DNA of 12,760 nt from CAKUFA01 sp963627465. GTDB taxonomy: Bacteria; Bacillota; Clostridia; Christensenellales; Aristaeellaceae. Numbering within the stretch: the first letter of the stretch is position 1; each line of letters opens with the position of its first letter. The stretch is taken from positions 1-12,760 of the forward strand of contig CAVGBO010000001.1 of NCBI GenBank assembly GCA_963627465.1, in the 5' to 3' direction. Of the stretch, positions 6,029 to 12,744 are shown piece after piece. A model generated the notes under the pieces. That model saw only the letters and a program-made list of their open reading frames with translations, searched no databases and was not told the DNA's origin. Both the position numbers and the translations under genes were made by a program.

Positions 6029-6622
6029 ATGGACGTACTTGCCATTATGCAGTCAAACGAACCTTATGTCAGCGGCTATGCCAACTTTCCCCGGGAGCTT
6101 TCCCACCGTGCCAAGAAGCTTTGCTGGGCGTACAACCAAACCTCTCCCGAGGAGGAGGAAAAGCGCCGGGACATTCTCCGGCAGCTTCTGGGCACCTGCC
6201 ACCCCATGACCGGCATCGAGCCGAACTTCCACTGCGACTACGGCTTTAACATTCACACCCACGGGCTTACGGTGATCAACTATAACTGCTCCATTCTGGA
6301 CACCTCACCGGTGCACATCGGGGCAGGGGCGTTCATCGCCCCCAACGTGTGCCTGGCCTGCTCCGGCCATGCCCTTATGGGGGAACAGCGTGCCCAGGGC
6401 ATCGGCACTTCTGCCCCCATTACCTTGGAGGAGAATGTGTGGATTGGTGCCGGTGCAGTGATCCTTGGTGGCGTGACCATCGGCGCCGGGTCGGTCATTG
6501 GCGCCGGCAGCGTGGTGAACCGGGACATTCCCGCCGGGGTCATTGCCGCCGGCGTGCCCTGCCGTGTGCTGCGGAAGGTGACGGAGCAGGATCGGGTGGA
6601 TGAGGGGAAGTTGGCGTTTTAA
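6029..6622 (+). CDS. Sugar O-acetyltransferase (maltose/galactoside acetyltransferase family)
   Basis: A 197-residue left-handed beta-helix enzyme that transfers acetyl from acetyl-CoA to a sugar hydroxyl. The N-terminal helical Mac domain is at about 1-60 (EPYVSGYANFPREL, RAKKLCWAYNQ). Hexapeptide repeats follow from about 65, with the FNIHTHG segment and the late GAGAVILGGVTIGAGSVIGAG repeats. H114 in ACSGHAL takes the place of the catalytic histidine of LacA/Maa enzymes. The GVPCRVLRKV end is the usual PAKVxRxI end of the family. The length is typical. A GTGAGGG site lies seven bases before the ATG. These enzymes may detoxify non-metabolisable sugars; a functional link to the divergent sugar operon is plausible, not shown. 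The gene is convergent with the XRE-PolC gene, 48 bp away, with no clear terminator between. Confidence 0.9.
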   Translation: MDVLAIMQSNEPYVSGYANFPRELSHRAKKLCWAYNQTSPEEEEKRRDILRQLLGTCHPMTGIEPNFHCDYGFNIHTHGLTVINYNCSILDTSPVHIGAGAFIAPNVCLACSGHALMGEQRAQGIGTSAPITLEENVWIGAGAVILGGVTIGAGSVIGAGSVVNRDIPAGVIAAGVPCRVLRKVTEQDRVDEGKLAF

Positions 6623-6670
6623 GGGAGGAAGAACCGCTGAGAGCAGGGAAGCGTTGCGGGAAAGCAGGCA

Positions 6671-9388
6671 TCACCCGCCCAGCCGCACCTTCTTCTCCAG
6701 CAGCAGTTCCAAGGCCATCAACCTTTTCTGCATCTTCCAGGGATCAGGAACGGGCTTGTTCCTCTCTCTCAAAATGACGACTCGAAGGTCAGCTTCATCC
6801 ATTTCAATGTCTTCATCCTGAAGGAAATCCTTCCATGGTTCAAGTGCTGCTGTGTAGAAGGCTTCGGGCTCGTTGAGCTTGAACCAGGCGCATCGCAGGG
6901 CATTGAACACGAGGGCAGAGGTATGTGCCCTTGGGAACATGTATCGAATTTCCTTGCAGGCGGCAATATACCAGTCATCCACGCCATGCTGCTGCATGAC
7001 AGATGCCATTGCATCCGTAAATTTTCCCTTTCTGCCCAGATCTTCCATCATATGATACGCTGTTTCATACGCAACACCTTTGCGCAGCAGGAGGTGCATT
7101 ATGTCCTCCCGGGCAGCGGGCAGATCCCTTAGCGTCACCTTGCCGACGTGCAGCATTGCTTTCACTTCAGCCGACCATACGCCGGTTCCGCAAAGCAGGC
7201 AGAGCGTGATGATCAGGTCGTTGACGGTCTGGGGTTGCGTCTCAAGCAGGATTTCACGTGCCTTTGCTTCAGCGAAGTGCGGAATGCCGTAGGTCCCTGT
7301 TTCGCATAGGATGCGGCGGCTTGTCGTGCCCAATGCGTCGGGAGAGCGGAACAGGCTCAGTACTTGCGGATCTCCCAGCGGCACCGTGGCAGGGTCAATG
7401 CCTGTCAATTCCTGCAGCTGATCCAGCATGGAATGGCTATTGACATAGCAGCAGGTAAACTTCAAAAGGACATGATATAGGGTGAAGGCATCGTAATGGG
7501 TGCAGGCGCAAGCCTCGCCCTGCTCCCGTTGGCAATAGGTCAAGGGGGTAAAATCATCGGCGCTGTATGCCTGAGGAATGATGACATAGCGGCCGGCATG
7601 CGGTATGATCTGCTGCCTGCAGAAGGAGCCGTAAAGCTTTTCTGTAAGGGCATTGACGGTTGCTTCACTTGGCGTTTGATGATGATCCGTTAGATACTGA
7701 CGGGCGAAGCCTTTGATTTCTTCCATGTCAGGAGATTGAAACCCTCCTGTCCGAATTACGTGCTCCTTACCAAACATTGCTTCCAGCTGTTCTTCTGCAA
7801 GGGACTGACAGGTTTCGGGAATATTCAGTTCAAAGTCGGGGCTCTTTTCGCCATGAAGCCCGAAGCAGGATGCGGAAGGGAGATTTGCCCCGTCTCCAAT
7901 GCAGTCCGTGCCGCACACAGGGCAGGCACGTGCCGGAAGATCCGCACCGATGCACCCGTCGTCCGCCTCTGCCAGCCAGACATGATGGCAGGAAGGACAG
8001 GTGTAATGGGGCGGCAGGGGATTGACATTTGTAATGCCCAGCAGCCATGCTGCAAAGGAGGAGCTGCACACACCTCGGACAGAGATTGTTTTGTTTTGCT
8101 TGCGAACGGCCTCGGCAATCTGCCGGGCGATGAGGTAATAAATCCAGCTGTTCTGTTTGCTGATTAGCTCCAGCTCCGTTGTCAGACGCTCCTGCACGAA
8201 GGCAGGCAAGGAATTGCCGTACAGGGCCTGCGCCTGCGTCCAGACAAGCTTTGCAACCGTTTCTTCCTGATGGGGAAGGGTGGGAAGCAAAGGCTTATGC
8301 GCATCCTGCCGGGGCGGATAGAGAGAAATGTCCATATCCACCTGCTCCGCAATGGCTCGGGAGGCTTCAATGACCACCTGATGGGAGGTTTTCGCCCCAA
8401 GGAAGGCCATGGACTTCATCATTTCATCGGTGGTTCGCAGGTACAGCTTTCCGGCGTCCTGCTCGATGCGTCCCGTGCTGTACAGCAGAATGTTGCGGCA
8501 AAGGCTGTCCTCTGGGTCAAGATAATGGGCGTTGCTTACGGCAGCAACGGGTTTTCCGATTGCTTGACCAAGCTTCACCACCTGCCGGATCAAGTTCCGT
8601 GCCTGGGGCAGATCCAAGGGTTCATTTTCCGGCGGCTGAATTTCCAAATAATCGTAGAAGGAAGCAATTTGATGAAGCTGTTCCTCCGATGCACCGGAGA
8701 GCAAGGCCTGCTGAATCTCTCCCTGTTCGCAGGAGCAGCCCACCAGCAAGTTCTTTCGGTATTGCGTAATCAGCTCTTTGGTTACGCCAAAGGAATCCTT
8801 TTGGCTGCTCGTCAGCAAATGATTCAGGCTTTTGATGCCCTCACTGTTTTTGCTCAGCAGCATCACATGGGTATCTTGCCCATCCCTTCCGGGCAGACGA
8901 AGTTCACAGCCGGGAATCAGCTTGATTCCCTCTCGCCGGGCTGCATCAAGAGCCAGCGGAAGATTCATCATGCTGTGAAAATCCGTCACGGCAACAGCAT
9001 CGTGTCCCCAGCAGGCAATTCTTCCCGTCAGCTCCATAGGTGAACCGATGCCATCCAGAACGGATGCGTATGTTTTTGTGTGCAGTTCCACCCGCTTAAC
9101 AGGGGCTTCATCTCTTCGCGTACTCATTTGCTTCTCCCTTTTCATGGTTCGCGAAACCCATGAAGCCGCACCCTGCCTGTTATCCTGCTCGGCAAGCAGT
9201 GTATCCAGGGATACATCCAGCACCTCTGCCAGCTTGCAGCATGTTGCCATGCGAGGCTTGGCACTGCCGTTTTCCCATTTGGACACCGCCTTGTCCGACA
9301 CGCCCACAAGCTGTCCCAGCTGAAACTGGGAATAACCCTTCTCCAGGCGCAGGCTGGTGAGCAGGTTTCCGAATGCGTAATCCTTCAT
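6671..9388 (-). CDS. XRE helix-turn-helix fused to a degenerate PolC-like DNA polymerase body
   Basis: A 905-residue protein. Residues 8-60 are an XRE/Cro HTH (GYSQFQLGQLVGVSDKAVSKWENG). From about 98 on it aligns by eye with PolC: PHP halves (about 98-300, joined directly, so the 3'-5' exonuclease insert is absent), a Zn ribbon (C464, C467, C489, C492) after NPLPPHY, palm, and part of the fingers (YMFPRAHTSALVF). It stops where PolC would continue into the beta-clamp and helix-hairpin-helix regions, and the OB domain is missing. The polymerase motif PDIDLNF reads PDFELNI (D518 kept, second Asp is E520), and LLKLDILGH reads LLKFTCCYV (third Asp is T645). PHP HLHT reads HTKT and TDH reads TDF. 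It is therefore probably inactive as a polymerase. A GGAGGG site precedes the ATG by five bases. It lies 90 bp downstream of a Crp/Fnr gene on the same strand. Role unknown; a DNA-binding regulator or scaffold is inferred. Confidence 0.87.
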   Translation of the reverse strand: MKDYAFGNLLTSLRLEKGYSQFQLGQLVGVSDKAVSKWENGSAKPRMATCCKLAEVLDVSLDTLLAEQDNRQGAASWVSRTMKREKQMSTRRDEAPVKRVELHTKTYASVLDGIGSPMELTGRIACWGHDAVAVTDFHSMMNLPLALDAARREGIKLIPGCELRLPGRDGQDTHVMLLSKNSEGIKSLNHLLTSSQKDSFGVTKELITQYRKNLLVGCSCEQGEIQQALLSGASEEQLHQIASFYDYLEIQPPENEPLDLPQARNLIRQVVKLGQAIGKPVAAVSNAHYLDPEDSLCRNILLYSTGRIEQDAGKLYLRTTDEMMKSMAFLGAKTSHQVVIEASRAIAEQVDMDISLYPPRQDAHKPLLPTLPHQEETVAKLVWTQAQALYGNSLPAFVQERLTTELELISKQNSWIYYLIARQIAEAVRKQNKTISVRGVCSSSFAAWLLGITNVNPLPPHYTCPSCHHVWLAEADDGCIGADLPARACPVCGTDCIGDGANLPSASCFGLHGEKSPDFELNIPETCQSLAEEQLEAMFGKEHVIRTGGFQSPDMEEIKGFARQYLTDHHQTPSEATVNALTEKLYGSFCRQQIIPHAGRYVIIPQAYSADDFTPLTYCQREQGEACACTHYDAFTLYHVLLKFTCCYVNSHSMLDQLQELTGIDPATVPLGDPQVLSLFRSPDALGTTSRRILCETGTYGIPHFAEAKAREILLETQPQTVNDLIITLCLLCGTGVWSAEVKAMLHVGKVTLRDLPAAREDIMHLLLRKGVAYETAYHMMEDLGRKGKFTDAMASVMQQHGVDDWYIAACKEIRYMFPRAHTSALVFNALRCAWFKLNEPEAFYTAALEPWKDFLQDEDIEMDEADLRVVILRERNKPVPDPWKMQKRLMALELLLEKKVRLGG
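9125..9139 (-). promoter_or_regulatory. Internal ribosome binding site and ATG at the HTH/PHP junction
   Basis: Inside the XRE-PolC gene an AGGGAG (9139-9134) lies six bases before an in-frame ATG (9127-9125, residue 88). Translation from here would give an 818-residue PolC-like protein without the DNA-binding domain. It may be a working second start, or a relic of a gene fusion. Confidence 0.4.
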
Positions 9389-9478
9389 GTTTTCCCTCCG
9401 ACCAAGGTAAGGGTAGCATCCCCCACAGGGAATAACAAGGCGGATGATGTCGAAGAAAAGTAGAGATTGCGCACCGGG

Positions 9479-10162
9479 TTATTCCCGCTCATTCCCCACT
9501 TCCGCTTCATACAGCCGGATGTTCACCTGGGTTTTCCGGTTCAACAGGCGGATAAAGCCCTCTGCGCACAGCTCGTTAATCAGCTTGCTGACCGTGACTC
9601 GGGCACTGCCTACAATGGTGCTGATCTCGTACTGGGTGTAGTTGATTTTCAGGTCATACCAGCCCCCGTCCACCACGTGGCCGGTGTCCGCCGTGGCACA
9701 GTACAGCTGCTTCAGCCGATCCTTGCAGGGGGTGAACACCAGGCTGGCAATCTCCTGCTGCAAAATGCGCATCTTCTTGGAGTAGCTTAAAAGAATCTCC
9801 TCACAGAATAGGGGACTTTCCTTCAGCAGCATCTGATACTTATCGGTGGGGATGCAGTACAGGAGGGAGTTGACCTCCGCCTTGGAAAATAGCCCGGTCA
9901 CATCGTGGAGGGCACAAGGTGTTTCTCCGTAAAACCAGCCGGCGGACAGGGTGTAGAGAATCTTCTCCGTGCCGTCCGGGGCGATCATATAGTGCCGGGT
10001 GCGGCCGCTGGCAATGTAGTACACCCCTTCCAGCACGTCACCGGGCTGCAGAAACACCGTCTTCGCCGGAATTTCTAATGCAACGGCGTTTTGGGCAATC
10101 AAGTCACGCAGCTCGTTGGGGTTTGACATGGGCAGCGTTACATTAGAATCCTTCCGCTTCAT
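9479..10162 (-). CDS. Crp/Fnr-family transcriptional regulator
   Basis: A 227-residue DNA-binding regulator. The cyclic-nucleotide-type beta-roll covers about 28-115 (FLQPGDVLEGVYYIASGRTR, then GTEKILYTLSAGWFYGE). A long dimer helix follows (about 116-145), then a winged HTH (about 172-210) with recognition helix GSARVTVSKLINEL. The Arg-Ser cAMP contacts of E. coli CRP are not present at the matching place (LFSKAEV, 91-97), and there is no N-terminal cysteine cluster as in FNR. The ligand is therefore neither cAMP nor, apparently, an FNR-type iron-sulfur cluster. AGGAGG lies nine bases before the ATG. It is divergent from the cysteine desulfidase-like gene across 227 bp and is its likely regulator. 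A palindrome at 10190-10205 overlaps its own -10 box, which suggests autoregulation. Confidence 0.92.
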   Translation of the reverse strand: MKRKDSNVTLPMSNPNELRDLIAQNAVALEIPAKTVFLQPGDVLEGVYYIASGRTRHYMIAPDGTEKILYTLSAGWFYGETPCALHDVTGLFSKAEVNSLLYCIPTDKYQMLLKESPLFCEEILLSYSKKMRILQQEIASLVFTPCKDRLKQLYCATADTGHVVDGGWYDLKINYTQYEISTIVGSARVTVSKLINELCAEGFIRLLNRKTQVNIRLYEAEVGNERE

Positions 10163-10189
10163 CCGGTACTTCCTCCTATCATGAAGATA

Positions 10190-10205
10190 GTGATTATTGT
10201 ATCAC
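10190..10205. promoter_or_regulatory. Perfect palindrome GTGAT-N6-ATCAC, likely operator of the Crp/Fnr protein
   Basis: GTGAT (10190-10194) and ATCAC (10201-10205) are perfect inverted halves six bases apart. The half-site resembles CRP-type GTGA motifs, but the spacing differs from classical TGTGA-N6-TCACA by two bases. It covers the proposed -10 box of the regulator gene, a position suited to autorepression. Confidence 0.5.
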
Positions 10206-10225
10206 AAAAAGAAGGCAATGCACAA
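10196..10225 (-). promoter_or_regulatory. Probable promoter of the Crp/Fnr gene
   Basis: On the minus strand a TTGTGC -35 box (10225-10220), an 18-base spacer and a TACAAT -10 box (10201-10196, five of six). The -35 box is weak, which would fit a regulated promoter. Confidence 0.45.
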
Positions 10226-10289
10226 TGTTCAGCAGACAAAAATGTAACCTAAGATACAAAGTTAATACAAAACATTTGTTGCTTCCATA

Positions 10290-10318
10290 TTGCATAGGGA
10301 GCCGTTCCTGTGTACCAT
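10290..10318 (+). promoter_or_regulatory. Possible weak promoter of the desulfidase operon
   Basis: TTGCAT (10290-10295), a 17-base spacer and TACCAT (10313-10318, four of six). Both boxes are poor matches, so the promoter may need an activator such as the divergent Crp/Fnr protein. No perfect copy of the GTGAT palindrome is seen on this side. Start would be near 10325, giving a leader of about 65 nt. Confidence 0.28.
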
Positions 10319-10389
10319 AGGGGCAGACAAGGGCGTCTTGTACCCATAACGGAATAAAAAAACAGCAGTATGCTACCGGGAGGTCGTAT

Positions 10390-11658
10390 ATGGATCAGCA
10401 TCTGTACGATGAATATCTTGCCATCCTGCGGGAGGAAATTGTACCAGCACTTGGGTGTACCGAACCGATTGCCATCGCCTACGCATCCGCTAAGGCGAGG
10501 AGTATCCTGGGCAGGCTGCCCGAGCACATTACGGTGAAGTGCTCCGGCAACATTATCAAGAACGTGAAGGCCGTTATCGTTCCCACAACGGGGGACATGA
10601 AGGGCATTGAGACCAGCGCAGTGCTGGGTGCTGTGGGCGGCAACCCGGAAAAGAAACTGGAAGTCCTAGTGGATGTGACGGACGAGGATCTTCAGCTGAC
10701 ACGGCAGCTGCTGAAGCAGAAGATTTGCAGCGTGGAGCTGCTGGAAGGCGTGTCCAGCCTGCAGATCATTGTGGAGATGCAGGCAGGGGAGGAATCTTCC
10801 CTGGTGGAAGTTGCCTTCGCCCACACCAATATTGTGCGCATGGAGCACAATGGGGAAGTGCTCTTCAAGAAAGGTCTCACTGCCAAGAACGCTACGGAGA
10901 CGGATCGTTCCCTGCTGAATCTGCGGGATATTTACGATTTCGCTCAGGCGGTCAAATTGGAGGACGTGGCCGACCTGATGGAGCGTCAGGTGGACTGCAA
11001 CATGAAGATTGCTCGGGAAGGCCTCTCCAATAAGTACGGTGCCAACGTGGGCGCAACCATGCTGGCGCACTACGGGGATGATGTCCGCAACCGTGCCTGC
11101 GCACTGCCTGCCGCCGGCAGCGATGCCCGGATGAACGGCTGTGTCCTGCCGGTGATGATCAACTCCGGCAGCGGCAATCAGGGCATGACCGTCAGCCTGC
11201 CGGTGGAGGTTTACGCTCAGGAACTGGAGGTCACCCACGACAAAAAGATCCGTGCCCTGGTGCTCAGCAACCTGATCGCCATTTATCAGAAGAACGAGCT
11301 GGGCAAGCTTAGTGCCTACTGCGGTGCGGTATCCGCTGCCGTGGGAGCCGGGGCAGCCATTGCCTACCTGAACAATGCGGACTACGAGGTCATTGAGGAA
11401 ACCATCATCAACACCTTGGGCAATGTGTCCGGCATTGTGTGCGATGGGGCAAAGGCCTCCTGCGCAGCGAAGATTGCCTCCTCCGTCAATGCGGCCATCC
11501 TTGCCTACCACATGGCCAGCGAACGTCGGGGCTTCCACAACGGGGAAGGCCTGGTGAAGGCGGATGCGGAAAAAACCCTGAAGAGCTATGGCCGCATGGG
11601 TCGTGAGGGCATGCGTGCCACGGATATCGAAATCCTTCGCATTATGCTGGAGGATTAA
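10390..11658 (+). CDS. cyuA: L-cysteine desulfidase-like iron-sulfur protein (UPF0597/SDH-alpha family)
   Basis: A 422-residue cytoplasmic enzyme of the CyuA/YhaM group, related to the alpha chain of iron-sulfur L-serine dehydratase. Characterised members convert L-cysteine to pyruvate, sulfide and ammonium using a [4Fe-4S] cluster. Diagnostic parts: VPALGCTEPIAIA with C23; KCSGNIIKNVKAVIVPTTG; INSGSGNQGMTVSLPV (257-272); SAYCGAVSAAVGAG with C311; and GIVCDGAKASCAAKI with C351 and C358. These cysteines are the likely cluster ligands. The length is normal for the family. GGGAGG lies six bases before the ATG. It is divergent from a Crp/Fnr gene and followed after 70 bp by a DHDPS-family gene. 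Annotation pipelines may name it L-serine ammonia-lyase; activity on cysteine rather than serine is from family knowledge, not visible here. Confidence 0.85.
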   Translation: MDQHLYDEYLAILREEIVPALGCTEPIAIAYASAKARSILGRLPEHITVKCSGNIIKNVKAVIVPTTGDMKGIETSAVLGAVGGNPEKKLEVLVDVTDEDLQLTRQLLKQKICSVELLEGVSSLQIIVEMQAGEESSLVEVAFAHTNIVRMEHNGEVLFKKGLTAKNATETDRSLLNLRDIYDFAQAVKLEDVADLMERQVDCNMKIAREGLSNKYGANVGATMLAHYGDDVRNRACALPAAGSDARMNGCVLPVMINSGSGNQGMTVSLPVEVYAQELEVTHDKKIRALVLSNLIAIYQKNELGKLSAYCGAVSAAVGAGAAIAYLNNADYEVIEETIINTLGNVSGIVCDGAKASCAAKIASSVNAAILAYHMASERRGFHNGEGLVKADAEKTLKSYGRMGREGMRATDIEILRIMLED

Positions 11659-11664
11659 ATCGGC

Positions 11665-11686
11665 TGAAAAGGCTCTGCCTTTTTCA
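11665..11686 (+). terminator. Weak hairpin with U-tract between the desulfidase and lyase genes
   Basis: TGAAAAGGC and GCCTTTTTCA pair over a 3-nt loop with one bulged T, so the T-run is mostly inside the stem. Seven bases past the desulfidase stop, it may terminate part of the transcripts and lower expression of the downstream lyase gene. The core has only three G-C pairs, so it is a weak call. Confidence 0.35.
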
Positions 11687-11728
11687 ACATACAAATGAGC
11701 AAATCAAATGAAAGCGAGGATACACACC

Positions 11729-12682
11729 ATGATGAATCTCCAAGGTTCCTGGGTTGCCATGCCTACTCCCTTTACGGATGACAATCAGATTGATATTGAG
11801 GGCTTTAAGCTGCTGATTGCCCGTCAGATCAAGTACGGCTCCAGCCAGCTGTTCATTCTGGGCTCCGCAGGCGAAGTGACCCTGCTGGCGCTTGAGGAAA
11901 AGAAGCTGATCGTCAAGTCCGTCATTGCTTACATGAAGGATCGTGCAGCCCGTGGACTGAAGGTTGTGCCTGTGTTCTTCAGTGCCGCTTCCATGACCAC
12001 GGAAGCCAGCGTGGAGTTTGCTCAGTTCTGCGAGGCAGAGGGAGCAGACGGCGTGGTGTTCACCGTTCCTCCGTATGTGCTTATTACACAGCATGCGGCC
12101 AAGACCCATCTGGATACCTGCATGAGCAGTGTGACGATCCCCTGCGGCATTTACAACAACCCCAGCCGTCTGGGTGTGCAGGTGCTGCCGGAGACCATTC
12201 AGTACCTGGCAGAGAAGCATCCCAACTTCGTGGTGGATAAGGAAGCCATGCCCAGCGTGGAGCAGCTGGTGCAGGTACAGCGCCTGTGCGGCGGCAAGGT
12301 GAAGATCATGTGCTGCGACTATCCCCACTACTCCATCGTGATCCCCACCCTGGCAGTGGGCGGCACCGGCACGGCCAACATCGGCGGCAACATCATCCCT
12401 GAGGAAGCTGCCAAGTATTCCCGCCCCTGGACGGATATGACCATCATTGAAGAGTGCCGCAAGGAGTACTTCAAGTGGTTCCCTCTGCTGCAGGAGCTGT
12501 ACACCTTCTCCAACCCGGTGGTCATCAAGGCTGCCCTGAACCTGCTGGGTCTGCCCGGCGGACACCTGCGGAAGCCTTATGAGGACTATGCCGGTGCCAA
12601 GCTGGAGCACCTGCAGGAGACCATGACCCAGATGGGCGTCATCGAGAAGTATCACATCAGCAACGATACCATTGAGATCTAA
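11729..12682 (+). CDS. DHDPS/N-acetylneuraminate lyase family protein (DapA-like aldolase)
   Basis: A 317-residue TIM-barrel Schiff-base aldolase/lyase. The family motifs are GSAGE (45-49, for GTTGE), tyrosine Y142 in GIYNNPSR and Schiff-base lysine K171 in VVDKEA. Members usually condense or release pyruvate or a related 2-oxo acid. An in-frame ATG at 11708 has no ribosome binding site; GAGGA (11716-11720) lies eight bases before ATG 11729, which I chose (MMNLQGSW). It is about 25 residues longer than typical DapA, with an extended C terminus (KLEHLQETMTQMGVIEKY). The gene follows the desulfidase gene by 70 bp. True lysine-pathway DapA is less likely because of this setting and divergent motifs, but it cannot be excluded. 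The substrate is unknown. Confidence 0.87.
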   Translation: MMNLQGSWVAMPTPFTDDNQIDIEGFKLLIARQIKYGSSQLFILGSAGEVTLLALEEKKLIVKSVIAYMKDRAARGLKVVPVFFSAASMTTEASVEFAQFCEAEGADGVVFTVPPYVLITQHAAKTHLDTCMSSVTIPCGIYNNPSRLGVQVLPETIQYLAEKHPNFVVDKEAMPSVEQLVQVQRLCGGKVKIMCCDYPHYSIVIPTLAVGGTGTANIGGNIIPEEAAKYSRPWTDMTIIEECRKEYFKWFPLLQELYTFSNPVVIKAALNLLGLPGGHLRKPYEDYAGAKLEHLQETMTQMGVIEKYHISNDTIEI

Positions 12683-12726
12683 GATGCTTTCGACAAAGTG
12701 GCTTTGCCACTTTGTCGAAGAGCATC
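12683..12726. repeat. Long 20-bp hairpin in the intergenic gap
   Basis: A 14-bp perfect stem (12689-12702 with 12706-12719, loop TTT) is extended by six more pairs (12683-12688 with 12721-12726) past one bulged G. It begins directly after the lyase stop codon and ends four bases before the next ribosome binding site. No T-run follows, so it is not a standard terminator. It could be a dispersed palindromic repeat or a processing/stability hairpin separating two genes of one message. Confidence 0.7.
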
Positions 12727-12744
12727 CTGAAGGGAGTGAAAATC

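Noticed and set aside
6623..6670. Gap between the convergent acetyltransferase and XRE-PolC genes
   Set aside because: Looked for a terminator or small gene; no stable hairpin with a T-run was found.
6671..9388. Annotating this gene as an active DNA polymerase III PolC or DnaE
   Set aside because: The protein is much shorter than PolC, lacks the exonuclease, OB, clamp and HhH regions, and two of three catalytic aspartates are changed.
9428..9486. Inverted repeat GGGAATAAC / GTTATTCCC with a 41-base spacer around the end of the Crp/Fnr gene
   Set aside because: A 9-bp match at this spacing is expected about once or twice by chance in a window of this size; no T-run or promoter coincides convincingly.
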